Made by a program: the position numbers and the translations under genes
Shown: piece by piece, positions 14,182 to 21,286 of the stretch
Numbering within the stretch: position 1 is the first letter of the stretch
How the letters are laid out: each line of letters begins with the position of its first letter
Notes under the pieces: generated by a model
Databases searched by the model: none
What the model saw: the letters and a program-made list of their open reading frames with translations, nothing else
Told to the model about the DNA's origin: nothing
Source: Stenotrophomonas maltophilia
GTDB lineage: Bacteria; Pseudomonadota; Gammaproteobacteria; Xanthomonadales; Xanthomonadaceae
Reading direction: 5' to 3'
DNA: 23,491 nt
Assembly (NCBI GenBank): GCA_002435595.1
Contig: DJBL01000159.1
Coordinates: 1-23,491, forward strand

Positions 14182-14224
14182 TCAAGCCACCCTCCCCTGC
14201 GCCCGGGTGACGCAGCGGATCGAT

Positions 14225-15115
14225 TCAGCTTTCGTTGCTGCTTTTGCGCCGCTTGGCGCGCGGATGCGCGGCGTCGTAGACCTTGGCCAGGTGCTGGAAA
14301 TCCAGATGGGTGTAGATCTGCGTGGTGGCGATATCGGCATGGCCGAGCAGCTCCTGCACGCCGCGCAGGTCGCCGGACGATTCCAGGATGTGGCTGGCGA
14401 AACTGTGCCGCAGCATGTGCGGGTGCACATGCTTGAACAGCCCCTGGCGCTGGGCCAGCTGGCGGATCCGGATCTGGATCGCGCGCTGGGTGATCGGCCC
14501 GCCCTTGCGCCCGGGGAACACCGGCTGCGCGTCGCCGCCCCCGCTTTCATCGCGCCAGCCCTGCAACGCGGTGCGCGCGTGCGAGCCGAACGGCACGCGC
14601 CGCTGGCGGTTGCCCTTGCCCAGCACGTTGACCAGCCCGGTGGCGAAATCCAGGTCGCGCCAGATCAGCGCGCACAGCTCGCTCAGGCGCAGGCCCGAGG
14701 AATAGAACAGCTCCAGCAGCGCGCGGTCGCGCAGGCCCAGCGGGCCATCGGTGGGCAGCTCCACCAGTTGCACGGCCTCGTCGGCGTCCAGCACCTGGGG
14801 CAGCTTGCGCGGTGCCTTGGGGGCCTTCAGGCCGGCGGCGGGATTGACCGCGATGCGGCCATGCTTGAGCAACCAGGCGTAGAAGCTGCGGCAGGCCGAG
14901 AGCCGCCGCTGCAGCGATTTGGGCGACAACCCGCGGCGGTGTTCGGCGGCGATGAACTGGCGCAGCTGTTCGCCTTCCAGGGCCTCCAACGAGGCACCCT
15001 GCCCGTCCGACCAGCCGGCCAGCGCATCGAGATCGCGCCGGTAGGCGTCCAGCGTGTGCGCGGACATGCGCCGCTCGACCTGCAGGTAGGCGAGGAATTC
15101 AGCGGCCGCGTGCAT
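14225..15115 (-). CDS. xerC: Tyrosine recombinase XerC
   Basis: Resolves chromosome dimers at dif together with XerD. The 296-residue protein has the N-terminal SAM-like core-binding domain (about 1-90) and the C-terminal catalytic domain. All catalytic residues are visible: Arg143 (SSGLRLSEL), Lys167 (LGKGNRQR), His233 and Arg236 (HPHMLRHSFA), His259 (LLGHA) and the nucleophile Tyr268 (TTQIYTH). Placement after dapF and the DUF484 gene is the usual gammaproteobacterial context and favours XerC over XerD or an integrase. The gene starts 19 nt past the DUF484 stop. No strong Shine-Dalgarno is seen. Confidence 0.95.
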   Translation of the reverse strand: MHAAAEFLAYLQVERRMSAHTLDAYRRDLDALAGWSDGQGASLEALEGEQLRQFIAAEHRRGLSPKSLQRRLSACRSFYAWLLKHGRIAVNPAAGLKAPKAPRKLPQVLDADEAVQLVELPTDGPLGLRDRALLELFYSSGLRLSELCALIWRDLDFATGLVNVLGKGNRQRRVPFGSHARTALQGWRDESGGGDAQPVFPGRKGGPITQRAIQIRIRQLAQRQGLFKHVHPHMLRHSFASHILESSGDLRGVQELLGHADIATTQIYTHLDFQHLAKVYDAAHPRAKRRKSSNES

Positions 15116-15134
15116 GGGTGTACGACCGGCCGGT

Positions 15135-15812
15135 TCAGCCCGGCGCGAAGCGCTTCAGCGCCACGCCCAGCGATTCGCCCATCATGCGCAGGAACAACGT
15201 GCCCATGCCCGGATAGAAGCGGTTGGCATCGTGGCTGCCGACCGCGATCAGGCCCACGCCCGGCAGGGGCAGCAGCGCGCTGGACTGCACCTCCCCGACG
15301 CGTTCGCCATACAGCAGCTGGTTCTTTTCCGGCTGCAGGCGGCCGCAGATCGGCTCGCCATCGTGCAGGCAATCGCGGAAAGCGCCCAGGCTCGGGCTGT
15401 CGGCGGCGATCACCTGCAGCCAGGGCGCCTGCTCCAGCCCGGCCACCGGGTGCAGCATCACCAGCCGCACCAGGTCGCCGGCGAAGTCTTCCTCCAGCGA
15501 GGCGGCCATGGCGCGCAGGGTATCGGCGGCCGAGTCCTGCTTCATCAGCGCCAGGGTGAGCTGGTGGGTACGTACCGCCAGCCGTTCGTTGACCTGCGCA
15601 TTGCCGGCCAGGTCGGCCAGCCGCCGCGACAGCTCGCGGTTCTTGTCGCGCAGCACCTCCAGCTGGTAACTGGCCAGCGAGGCGGTGGGACCGTCATCGC
15701 GCGGCACCACCAGGGTCAGCGCCAGGTCCGGGAACTGTTTGAGGAAGGCCGGATGCCGGCGCAGCCAGGCAGCCACTTCGTGCGCACCGATCTTTTCGAC
15801 GGTCTCGATCAT
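15135..15812 (-). CDS. DUF484 family protein (GAF-like)
   Basis: A 225-residue cytosolic protein of the DUF484 family, found next to dapF and xerC in many gammaproteobacteria (E. coli YigA); its function is unknown. The N-terminal part has the family pattern VAAWLRRHPAFLKQFPDL and SLASYQLEVLRDKNRELSRRL, which includes a short coiled coil, followed by a GAF-like domain (about 85-225). The ATG at 15812 overlaps the dapF stop (ATGA) and has GGGGAG about 8 nt upstream. A GTG at 15821 in the same frame would have its Shine-Dalgarno too close, so I reject it. Confidence 0.88.
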   Translation of the reverse strand: MIETVEKIGAHEVAAWLRRHPAFLKQFPDLALTLVVPRDDGPTASLASYQLEVLRDKNRELSRRLADLAGNAQVNERLAVRTHQLTLALMKQDSAADTLRAMAASLEEDFAGDLVRLVMLHPVAGLEQAPWLQVIAADSPSLGAFRDCLHDGEPICGRLQPEKNQLLYGERVGEVQSSALLPLPGVGLIAVGSHDANRFYPGMGTLFLRMMGESLGVALKRFAPG

Positions 15813-16660
15813 GGGTTCCACTCCCCTTCAAAGACGAAGGCTGCCGGGCCGGACATCACCACCTGGGCATCGTCGGCCGGCCAGCGCAGGCGCAGATCGC
15901 CGCCCGGCAGCGACAAGGTGGCATCGCGCTCGAGCCGGCCGCGCTGCATCATCACCACCGCAGCGGCACAGGCGCCACTGCCGCACGCCAGGGTTTCACC
16001 GACGCCGCGCTCGTACACGCGCAGGCGCGCATGCCGCGGATCGAGGACCTGCACGAACCCGACATTGACCGACTGCGGGAAGGTGGCGTGCTGCTGCAGC
16101 AACGGGCCCAGCCGCTCGACCGGCGCCGCATCGACCAGCCCGACCTCGATCACCGCATGCGGGTTGCCCATCGACACCGCACCGAAGCGCACCGTGTCGC
16201 CCTGCAACGGCAACAGGTATTCATCGCGGGCGCGGGCAAAGCCCAGCAGCGGCACCTGCTGCGGTTCAAAGCGCGGCACGCCCATGGCGACCGCGTACTG
16301 ATCGCCGTCGAGGCGATCGATGCTGTGGGTGGCCAACGGGCTGTCGATGGCGAAGCGCTCGCCGCTGGCCGCACCATCGCGGACCAGCCATGCCGCCACG
16401 CAGCGCGCGCCGTTGCCACACTGCTCGGACTGCGAGCCATCGGCATTCCAGATGCGGTAGGACGCCACCGAGCCGGCGGCGCGCGGCGGCTCGATGGTCA
16501 GGATCTGGTCGCAGCCCACGCCGGTGTGGCGGTCGGCCAGACGGGCGGCCAGGCCTGGGGTGGGCTCAGGGGTCCCGTCGCGCAGGTCCAGCACCACGAA
16601 GTCATTGCCGGCGCCATGCATCTTGCTGAAACGCAGCGCCGTGGTAGCGGCCTCAGTCAT
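15809..16660 (-). CDS. dapF: Diaminopimelate epimerase
   Basis: Converts LL- to meso-diaminopimelate, the peptidoglycan cross-linker and lysine precursor, without a cofactor, using two cysteines. In this 283-residue protein they are Cys81 (QCGNGARC) and Cys226 (TLACGSGAC). The N-terminal FSKMHGAGNDFVVLD, the central SMGNPHAV (His168) and Glu217 (RVYERG) also fit. Two similar alpha/beta halves and normal length. The ATG overlaps the stop of the lipoprotein gene (ATGACTGA), and the stop overlaps the DUF484 start, so three genes are translationally coupled. Confidence 0.97.
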   Translation of the reverse strand: MTEAATTALRFSKMHGAGNDFVVLDLRDGTPEPTPGLAARLADRHTGVGCDQILTIEPPRAAGSVASYRIWNADGSQSEQCGNGARCVAAWLVRDGAASGERFAIDSPLATHSIDRLDGDQYAVAMGVPRFEPQQVPLLGFARARDEYLLPLQGDTVRFGAVSMGNPHAVIEVGLVDAAPVERLGPLLQQHATFPQSVNVGFVQVLDPRHARLRVYERGVGETLACGSGACAAAVVMMQRGRLERDATLSLPGGDLRLRWPADDAQVVMSGPAAFVFEGEWNP

Positions 16661-16895
16661 TGCCGTCTTCGGACTTCAGCGGCGCGTCGACCGGATCGGG
16701 CACCACCGGCGGGTTATCGGTGTCATCCACGGCGGCAGGCGGGACGGTGGCATCGGTCGCCGGTTCGGCGACTTCTTCGACCGGCACCGGCTTCTGCGGC
16801 AGTACCAGCGGGCCCTTGTTGCCGCAGGCGGCAAGGAGAAGCAGCGAGGCCGCTGCCAACGGAATCAGGATTCGGTTGCGATGGGGGATGCTCAT
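16653..16895 (-). CDS. lptM: LptM-like small lipoprotein
   Basis: An 80-residue lipoprotein with a clear signal (LLLLAAC, lipid-bearing Cys24) followed by GNKGPLVLP, the hallmark of the LptM (YifL) family, then a Pro/Val/Asp-rich disordered tail. In E. coli LptM helps the LPS translocon LptD/LptE fold in the outer membrane by stimulating correct disulfide formation. The position just before dapF is the same as in E. coli. It is the first gene of the lptM-dapF-DUF484-xerC-hslVU cluster. A TATACT box sits 6 nt before its ATG and no Shine-Dalgarno is present. The tail is longer than that of the E. coli protein. Confidence 0.88.
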   Translation of the reverse strand: MSIPHRNRILIPLAAASLLLLAACGNKGPLVLPQKPVPVEEVAEPATDATVPPAAVDDTDNPPVVPDPVDAPLKSEDGND

Positions 16896-16901
16896 GCCCC
16901 G

Positions 16902-16907
16902 AGTATA
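16902..16907 (-). promoter_or_regulatory. Candidate leaderless promoter of the lptM-dapF operon
   Basis: Minus-strand TATACT is followed by six bases (CGGGGC) and the lptM ATG, which puts the expected transcription start at the start codon. It is the best -10 match in the 59-bp gap before lptM. No clear -35 is seen. Confidence 0.5.
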
Positions 16908-16954
16908 GCCGCGCCCTCTTTGGCCGAGGGTATCGATTCAATGAACGCGGCCGG

Positions 16955-17377
16955 TTACCGGGCCGGTGGCAGCGGCCGGCTCCAGAGCCAAAGGGCCACC
17001 ACGGTCATGCTGCCGATGGAAAGCCATTTCACCCAGGCGATCGGCACGCACCACAGCATGATGCCGGCGCAGACGGCCATGGTCAGGGTGGCCATCCACT
17101 TGGCGTAGCGGCTGACCGCGCCGTGCGCCTGCCAGTTGACGATCGCCGGGCCAAACCGCGGGTGCTGCAGCAGCCAGGCGTGCAGGCGCTCGGAGCCGCG
17201 CGAGGCGGCCCAGGCCGAGATCAGGATGAACACCGTGGTCGGCAGGCCGGGCACGAAGATGCCGACGATGCCGGTGCCCAGGCTGGCATAGGCCAGCAGC
17301 CACCAGGCCCAGCGGAACCGGACCGCCGGCCGGGCGGCCGGGGCATCGGGAACGTCGGGGCGCTCGGGCAGGGTCAT
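16955..17377 (-). CDS. YbaN-like DUF454 inner-membrane protein
   Basis: A 140-residue membrane protein of the DUF454/YbaN family, function unknown. The family motif is at 34-61: GTGIVGIFVPGLPTTVFILI then ASRGSERL. Hydrophobic segments lie at about 24-56, 95-112 and 115-132. The N-terminal 20 residues are Pro/Ala-rich and probably disordered. It is on the same strand as lptM, ending 59 nt before it, so some read-through is possible. TATGCT lies 6 nt before the ATG, and no Shine-Dalgarno is visible. Confidence 0.88.
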   Translation of the reverse strand: MTLPERPDVPDAPAARPAVRFRWAWWLLAYASLGTGIVGIFVPGLPTTVFILISAWAASRGSERLHAWLLQHPRFGPAIVNWQAHGAVSRYAKWMATLTMAVCAGIMLWCVPIAWVKWLSIGSMTVVALWLWSRPLPPAR

Positions 17378-17383
17378 GCGGTC

Positions 17384-17389
17384 AGCATA
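17384..17389 (-). promoter_or_regulatory. Candidate leaderless promoter of the DUF454 gene
   Basis: Minus-strand TATGCT, then six bases (GACCGC), then ATG: the same geometry as at lptM and ubiE. No clear -35. Confidence 0.4.
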
Positions 17390-17430
17390 ACGAGGCCGGG
17401 CGGCAACCGCGATGGTCGCCGCCCGGCGCG

Positions 17431-17455
17431 GACCGACGACACCGGGTCGTCGGTC
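17431..17455. repeat. Perfect 10-bp hairpin between oligopeptidase B and the DUF454 gene
   Basis: GACCGACGAC and GTCGTCGGTC enclose an ACCGG loop, about 30 nt past the oligopeptidase B stop. No U-run follows on the minus strand. It could be the transcript end of the peptidase gene or a worn palindromic repeat. Confidence 0.45.
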
Positions 17456-17483
17456 GGTCCAGGGTGCCGCCCGGCAGTGGACA

Positions 17484-19601
17484 CTACGGGGTGTGGCTCA
17501 CGCCCAGCTGCTCGAGCACGAAGGCATACGACTCGGCCAGCTCGTGGTAGCGCTGGAACCGCCCGGACTTGCCGCCGTGGCCGGCCTCCATGTTGGTGCG
17601 GAACACGATCGGATGAGTGCCGGTGTTGTCGTCGCGCAGCCTGGCGACCCACTTGGCCGGCTCCCAGTACTGCACCTGCGAATCCCACAGCCCGGTGCCG
17701 ACGAACAGCGCCGGGTAAGCCTGCTTTTTGACGTTGTCGTAAGGCGAGTAGCCGAGCATGTAGTCGTAGTACTCGCGCTGCTCCGGGTTGCCCCACTCGT
17801 CGTACTCGTTGGTGGTCAGCGGGATGCTGGCATCGAGCATGGTGGTGACCACGTCCACGAACGGCACCTGGGCCACCATCACCCGGTAGTCCTGCGGGGC
17901 CTGGTTGGCCACCGCGCCCATCAGCAGGCCACCGGCGCTGCCGCCGGAGGCGGCCACGCGATCCTTGGCCGCATAGCCCTGGCGGACCAGTTCGCGGGTG
18001 ACGTCGACGAAGTCGTTGAAGGTGTTCTGCTTCTTCAGCAGCTTGCCGTCCTCGTACCAGGCGCGCCCCATCTCCTCGCCGCCGCGGATGTGCGCGATGG
18101 CGTAGACCACGCCACGGTCGAGCAGGCTGACCACGGTCTGGTTGAAGCCCGGATCCATCGACATGCCGTAGCTGCCGTAGGCGTACTGGTACAGGGCGGC
18201 GCTGCCGTCCTTCTTGAAGCCGTTGCGATAGACCAGCGAGACCGGCACCTTGACCCCGTCACGGGCGGTCACCCAGACCCGCTCGGTCGTGTACTGCGAC
18301 CGATCGTAGCCCAGCACCGGCTGTTGCTTGAGCTGACGGCGCTCACCGGTGAGGGTGTTCAGCTCGTAGGTGGTGGTGGGCGTGGTCATCGAGTTGTACG
18401 CATAGCGCAGCCACGGGCTGTCCGGCTCGGGGTTGGCGGCCAGGCCCATCGAGTAGGCCGGTTCGTCGGCCTTGACGTACTCCTGGCGCCCGTCCGGGAA
18501 CAGCAGGCGGATGCGTTCCAGGCCATTGGAGCGCTCGGCGATGGCGCTGAAACCATCGAACAGCTCGACGCCTTCCACCAGCACCGAGGTATCGTGCGCG
18601 ACCCAGTCGGTCCACTGCGTGCGCGAAGTGGCGTCGGTAGGCGCGGTCACCACCTTGAAGTTCCTGGCGCCGGCATCGTTGGTGCGGATCACCCAGCGGC
18701 CGCCGAAGTGGTCGGCGTCGTACTCGACATCGCGCGCGCGCGGCGCCAGCAGGGTGAAGGCCTGCGGATCGGCGGCCGGGGCGTAGCGGGTCTCCGAGCT
18801 GACCGTGCTGTGCAGCTCAATGGTGAGGAATCTGTCGTCGCGGGTGCGGCCGACGCCCATGTAGAAGCTGTCGTCCTTCTCCTCGTACACCAGCACGTCG
18901 CTGCTGGCCGGGGTACCCAGCACGTGCTTCTTCACCCGCACGGTGAGCAGGGTGTCCGGGTCGTTCTCGACGTAGAACAGGGTGCGGTTGTCATCGGCCC
19001 AGACCACGTTGGGCGAGACGTTCTCGATGCGGTCGGGCAGTACCTGGCCGGTACGCAGGTCCTTGAAGCGGATCACGTACTGGCGGCGGCCGACATCGTC
19101 CTCGGCCCAGGCCAGCAGGTGGTTGTCCTGGCTGACGTCGGCGTCGCCGACATCGAAGTAGTTCTTGCCCTGGGCCATCACGTTGACGTCGAGCAGGATC
19201 TCTTCCGGTGCATCCATGCTGCCCTTGCGGCGCGCCTGGATCGGGTAGTCCTTGCCGGTCTCGAAACGGGTGTAGTACCAGTAACCGCGATCACGCGCGG
19301 GGACGCTGGCGTCGTCCTGCTTGATGCGCGCGACGATTTCCTTGTACAGGGTGTCCTCGAGCGGCTTGAGCGGCGCCATCACCTGGTCGGTGTACGCGTT
19401 CTCCGCGTTCAGGTAGGCCAGCATCTTCGGCGCTTCGCGCTTGTCGTCGCGCAACCAGTAATAGTCATCGTTGCGGGTGGCCCCGAACGGCGCCCGGACC
19501 GTGTGCGGATGCTTCTCGGCGTCAGGCGGGGTCAGCGCGGGGGCGGCATGCACGTTGGAGGTCATCAGGCTGGCAACCAGTAAACAGAGGGCGGGTTTCA
19601 C
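17484..19601 (-). CDS. ptrB: Oligopeptidase B (S9A), with signal peptide
   Basis: A serine oligopeptidase that cleaves after Arg and Lys in short peptides. From the GTG at 19601 the protein has 705 residues: signal peptide of about 19 residues (cleavage after NVHA), beta-propeller (about 60-400), then the alpha/beta-hydrolase domain with Ser555 (GGSAGG), Asp640 (GLWDSQV) and His675 (EAGHGGKSG). Glu599 and Asp601 in NEYDEWGNP fit the acidic pair that reads basic P1 residues in enterobacterial oligopeptidase B. The GTG is preferred over the ATG at 19640 because AAGGA lies 10 nt upstream and the signal peptide begins there. E. coli PtrB is cytosolic; this one should be periplasmic. The TAG stop lies in a possible worn REP head. 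Divergent from the aminotransferase gene. Confidence 0.92.
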   Translation of the reverse strand: MKPALCLLVASLMTSNVHAAPALTPPDAEKHPHTVRAPFGATRNDDYYWLRDDKREAPKMLAYLNAENAYTDQVMAPLKPLEDTLYKEIVARIKQDDASVPARDRGYWYYTRFETGKDYPIQARRKGSMDAPEEILLDVNVMAQGKNYFDVGDADVSQDNHLLAWAEDDVGRRQYVIRFKDLRTGQVLPDRIENVSPNVVWADDNRTLFYVENDPDTLLTVRVKKHVLGTPASSDVLVYEEKDDSFYMGVGRTRDDRFLTIELHSTVSSETRYAPAADPQAFTLLAPRARDVEYDADHFGGRWVIRTNDAGARNFKVVTAPTDATSRTQWTDWVAHDTSVLVEGVELFDGFSAIAERSNGLERIRLLFPDGRQEYVKADEPAYSMGLAANPEPDSPWLRYAYNSMTTPTTTYELNTLTGERRQLKQQPVLGYDRSQYTTERVWVTARDGVKVPVSLVYRNGFKKDGSAALYQYAYGSYGMSMDPGFNQTVVSLLDRGVVYAIAHIRGGEEMGRAWYEDGKLLKKQNTFNDFVDVTRELVRQGYAAKDRVAASGGSAGGLLMGAVANQAPQDYRVMVAQVPFVDVVTTMLDASIPLTTNEYDEWGNPEQREYYDYMLGYSPYDNVKKQAYPALFVGTGLWDSQVQYWEPAKWVARLRDDNTGTHPIVFRTNMEAGHGGKSGRFQRYHELAESYAFVLEQLGVSHTP

Positions 19602-19699
19602 GAGATAAGGTTCCTTTCGGGGGAATGCAATGGCGTCCATGGCCGGCCCAGTCTGGGCGGGCGTGGCGGTGGCGGCAAGCCTGCCGAAGGTCTAGCGCC

Positions 19700-19705
19700 T
19701 ATCAT
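19700..19705 (+). promoter_or_regulatory. Candidate leaderless promoter of the aminotransferase gene
   Basis: TATCAT is followed by seven bases (CGGCAGC) and the ATG at 19713, with no Shine-Dalgarno. The geometry matches that at lptM, ubiE and the DUF454 gene. No clear -35. Confidence 0.4.
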
Positions 19706-19712
19706 CGGCAGC

Positions 19713-20900
19713 ATGAGCACCCCCACGCCCACGGCGGGCTACAGTCGCCGCAGCCAGGAAATCGAACCGTTCCACGTGATGTCGCTGCTGGCCCGCGCGC
19801 AGGCGCTGGAGCAGGCAGGCCACGATGTCATCCACCTGGAGATCGGGGAACCGGACTTCACCACGGCCGCGCCGATCGTGCAGGCCGGCCAGGCCGCCCT
19901 GGCCGCCGGCCACACCCGCTACACCGCCGCGCGCGGGCTGCCCGCGCTGCGCGAGGCCATCGCCGGGTTCTACCAGCAGCGTTACCAGGTGCGGATCGAT
20001 CCGGAGCGTATCCTGGTCACGCCCGGCGGCTCGGGCGCACTGCTGCTGGCCAGCAGCCTGCTGGTGGACCCGGGCAGGCACTGGCTGCTGGCCGATCCGG
20101 GGTACCCCTGCAACCGTCACTTCCTGCGACTGGTGGAAGGCGCCGCGCAGCTGGTCCCGGTGGACCCGCAGACCGCCTACCAGCTCACCCCCGACCTGAT
20201 CGACCGGCACTGGAACGCGGACAGCGTGGGCGCGCTGGTGGCCTCGCCGGCCAACCCGACCGGCACGGTGCTGTCGGCGCCGCAGCTGGCCGGGCTGTCG
20301 CACTCGTTGAAGGCGCGCGGTGGCCACCTGGTGGTGGATGAGATCTACCACGGCCTCACCTACGGCATGGACGCGACCAGCGTGCTGCAGGTGGATGATG
20401 AGGCATTCGTGCTCAACAGCTTCTCCAAGTACTACGGGATGACCGGCTGGCGGCTGGGCTGGCTGGTGGCACCACCGCAGGCGGTGCCCGAGCTGGAGAA
20501 GCTGGCGCAGAACCTGTACATCAGCGCCTCCAGCATTGCCCAGCATGCGGCGCTGGCCTGCTTCACCCCGCAGAGCATGGCCATCTTCGAACAACGCCGC
20601 GCCGCTTTCGGCGAGCGCCGCGACTACCTGCTGCCGGCGCTGCGCGCCCTGGGCTTCCGCATCGAGGTCGAGCCCGAAGGCGCCTTCTATCTGTACTGCG
20701 ACGTGAGCGCGTTCACCGATGACGCGCAGGCGTTCTGCGCGCATTTCCTGGAAACCCAGCACGTGGCGTTTACACCCGGCCTGGACTTCGGGCACTACCG
20801 CGCCAACCAGCATGTGCGGCTGGCCTATACACAGGAAGTACCGCGCCTGGAGGAAGCCGTGGCACGCATCCGGCGTGGGCTGGAGACGTGGGTGCGGTGA
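19713..20900 (+). CDS. Class I/II PLP-dependent aminotransferase
   Basis: A 395-residue fold-type I aminotransferase. PLP-binding residues are clear: Asn181 (SPANPTG), Asp209 and Tyr212 (VVDEIYHGL), and the Schiff-base Lys239 in NSFSKYYGMTGWRLGW with Arg247. Arg369 near the C-terminus should hold the substrate carboxylate. HLEIGEPDF near residue 41 is typical of the aspartate/aromatic subgroup I-gamma. The amino-acid substrate cannot be read from sequence: aspartate, aromatic amino acids or alanine are all possible, so no symbol is given. It stands alone on the plus strand between two exported peptidase genes; the inference that it handles amino acids freed by them is weak. Confidence 0.93.
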   Translation: MSTPTPTAGYSRRSQEIEPFHVMSLLARAQALEQAGHDVIHLEIGEPDFTTAAPIVQAGQAALAAGHTRYTAARGLPALREAIAGFYQQRYQVRIDPERILVTPGGSGALLLASSLLVDPGRHWLLADPGYPCNRHFLRLVEGAAQLVPVDPQTAYQLTPDLIDRHWNADSVGALVASPANPTGTVLSAPQLAGLSHSLKARGGHLVVDEIYHGLTYGMDATSVLQVDDEAFVLNSFSKYYGMTGWRLGWLVAPPQAVPELEKLAQNLYISASSIAQHAALACFTPQSMAIFEQRRAAFGERRDYLLPALRALGFRIEVEPEGAFYLYCDVSAFTDDAQAFCAHFLETQHVAFTPGLDFGHYRANQHVRLAYTQEVPRLEEAVARIRRGLETWVR

Positions 20901-21130
20901 GGCGCTGGACGCGGCAGGGAAAAGTGCGAAAGCGGCAATAGCGGCAAAAGCACCATCGTCTGCGAACCTTCGCGCTGGGCGGGGCTGTGGGGGTTTGCGG
21001 GGCCATACAGTTGACCGATGGCCATGCAGACGCGGCAGAGCAAGGAGCCACCCGTACCGAGGCAGCCAGCAGACGCACGCACTCGCCGCCTTCGCCCCCC
21101 GCACCTGAAACCGGCCGACGGCGAACAACC
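20901..21130. other. Intergenic region after the aminotransferase gene
   Basis: The space between the converging aminotransferase and prolyl oligopeptidase genes (20901-21282) is 382 bp with no supported gene. This part has a repeat-like block at 20975-21005 resembling 11870-11900, and a GGCCAT/ATGGCC inverted repeat (21001-21006 and 21018-21023). Short open frames here read as low-complexity Arg/Pro peptides. No plus-strand terminator with a U-run is seen. Confidence 0.5.
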
Positions 21131-21160
21131 AAAAAAAACGCCACGCATTGCTGCGTGGCG
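21131..21160 (-). terminator. Rho-independent terminator of the prolyl oligopeptidase gene
   Basis: A 9-bp perfect stem CGCCACGCA (21139-21147) / TGCGTGGCG (21152-21160) with a TTGC loop. Eight A at 21131-21138 give an eight-U run on the minus strand. It lies about 120 nt past the gene's stop. Confidence 0.88.
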
Positions 21161-21264
21161 CTGAAACTGGGGTGGAGCCAACCTGACGCCCCACCACCCG
21201 GAGGCGGACCGAAGCGGCCTTCGGTGATTTCCTGCGGCTACCGGGCCGATGGGGCATCCCAGCC

Positions 21265-21286
21265 GTCGAGCAACGCTCGACTCTAC
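21265..21286 (-). repeat. SMAG/REP palindrome with GTAG head over a stop codon
   Basis: Minus-strand GTAG (21286-21283) and one A precede a perfect 7-bp stem, GTCGAGC/GCTCGAC (21265-21271 and 21275-21281). The TAG of the head is the stop codon of the peptidase gene; its G is the last base of the final CGG codon. Confidence 0.8.

Noticed and set aside
14225..15115. Phage or genomic-island integrase
   Set aside because: The length, the complete XerC-type motifs and the dapF-DUF484 context indicate housekeeping XerC. No att sites or phage genes are present.
17412..19583. 723-residue open frame opposite oligopeptidase B
   Set aside because: Same reasons: antisense, Val/Gly/His-rich, no domain. 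The longer minus-strand frame has a full catalytic triad.
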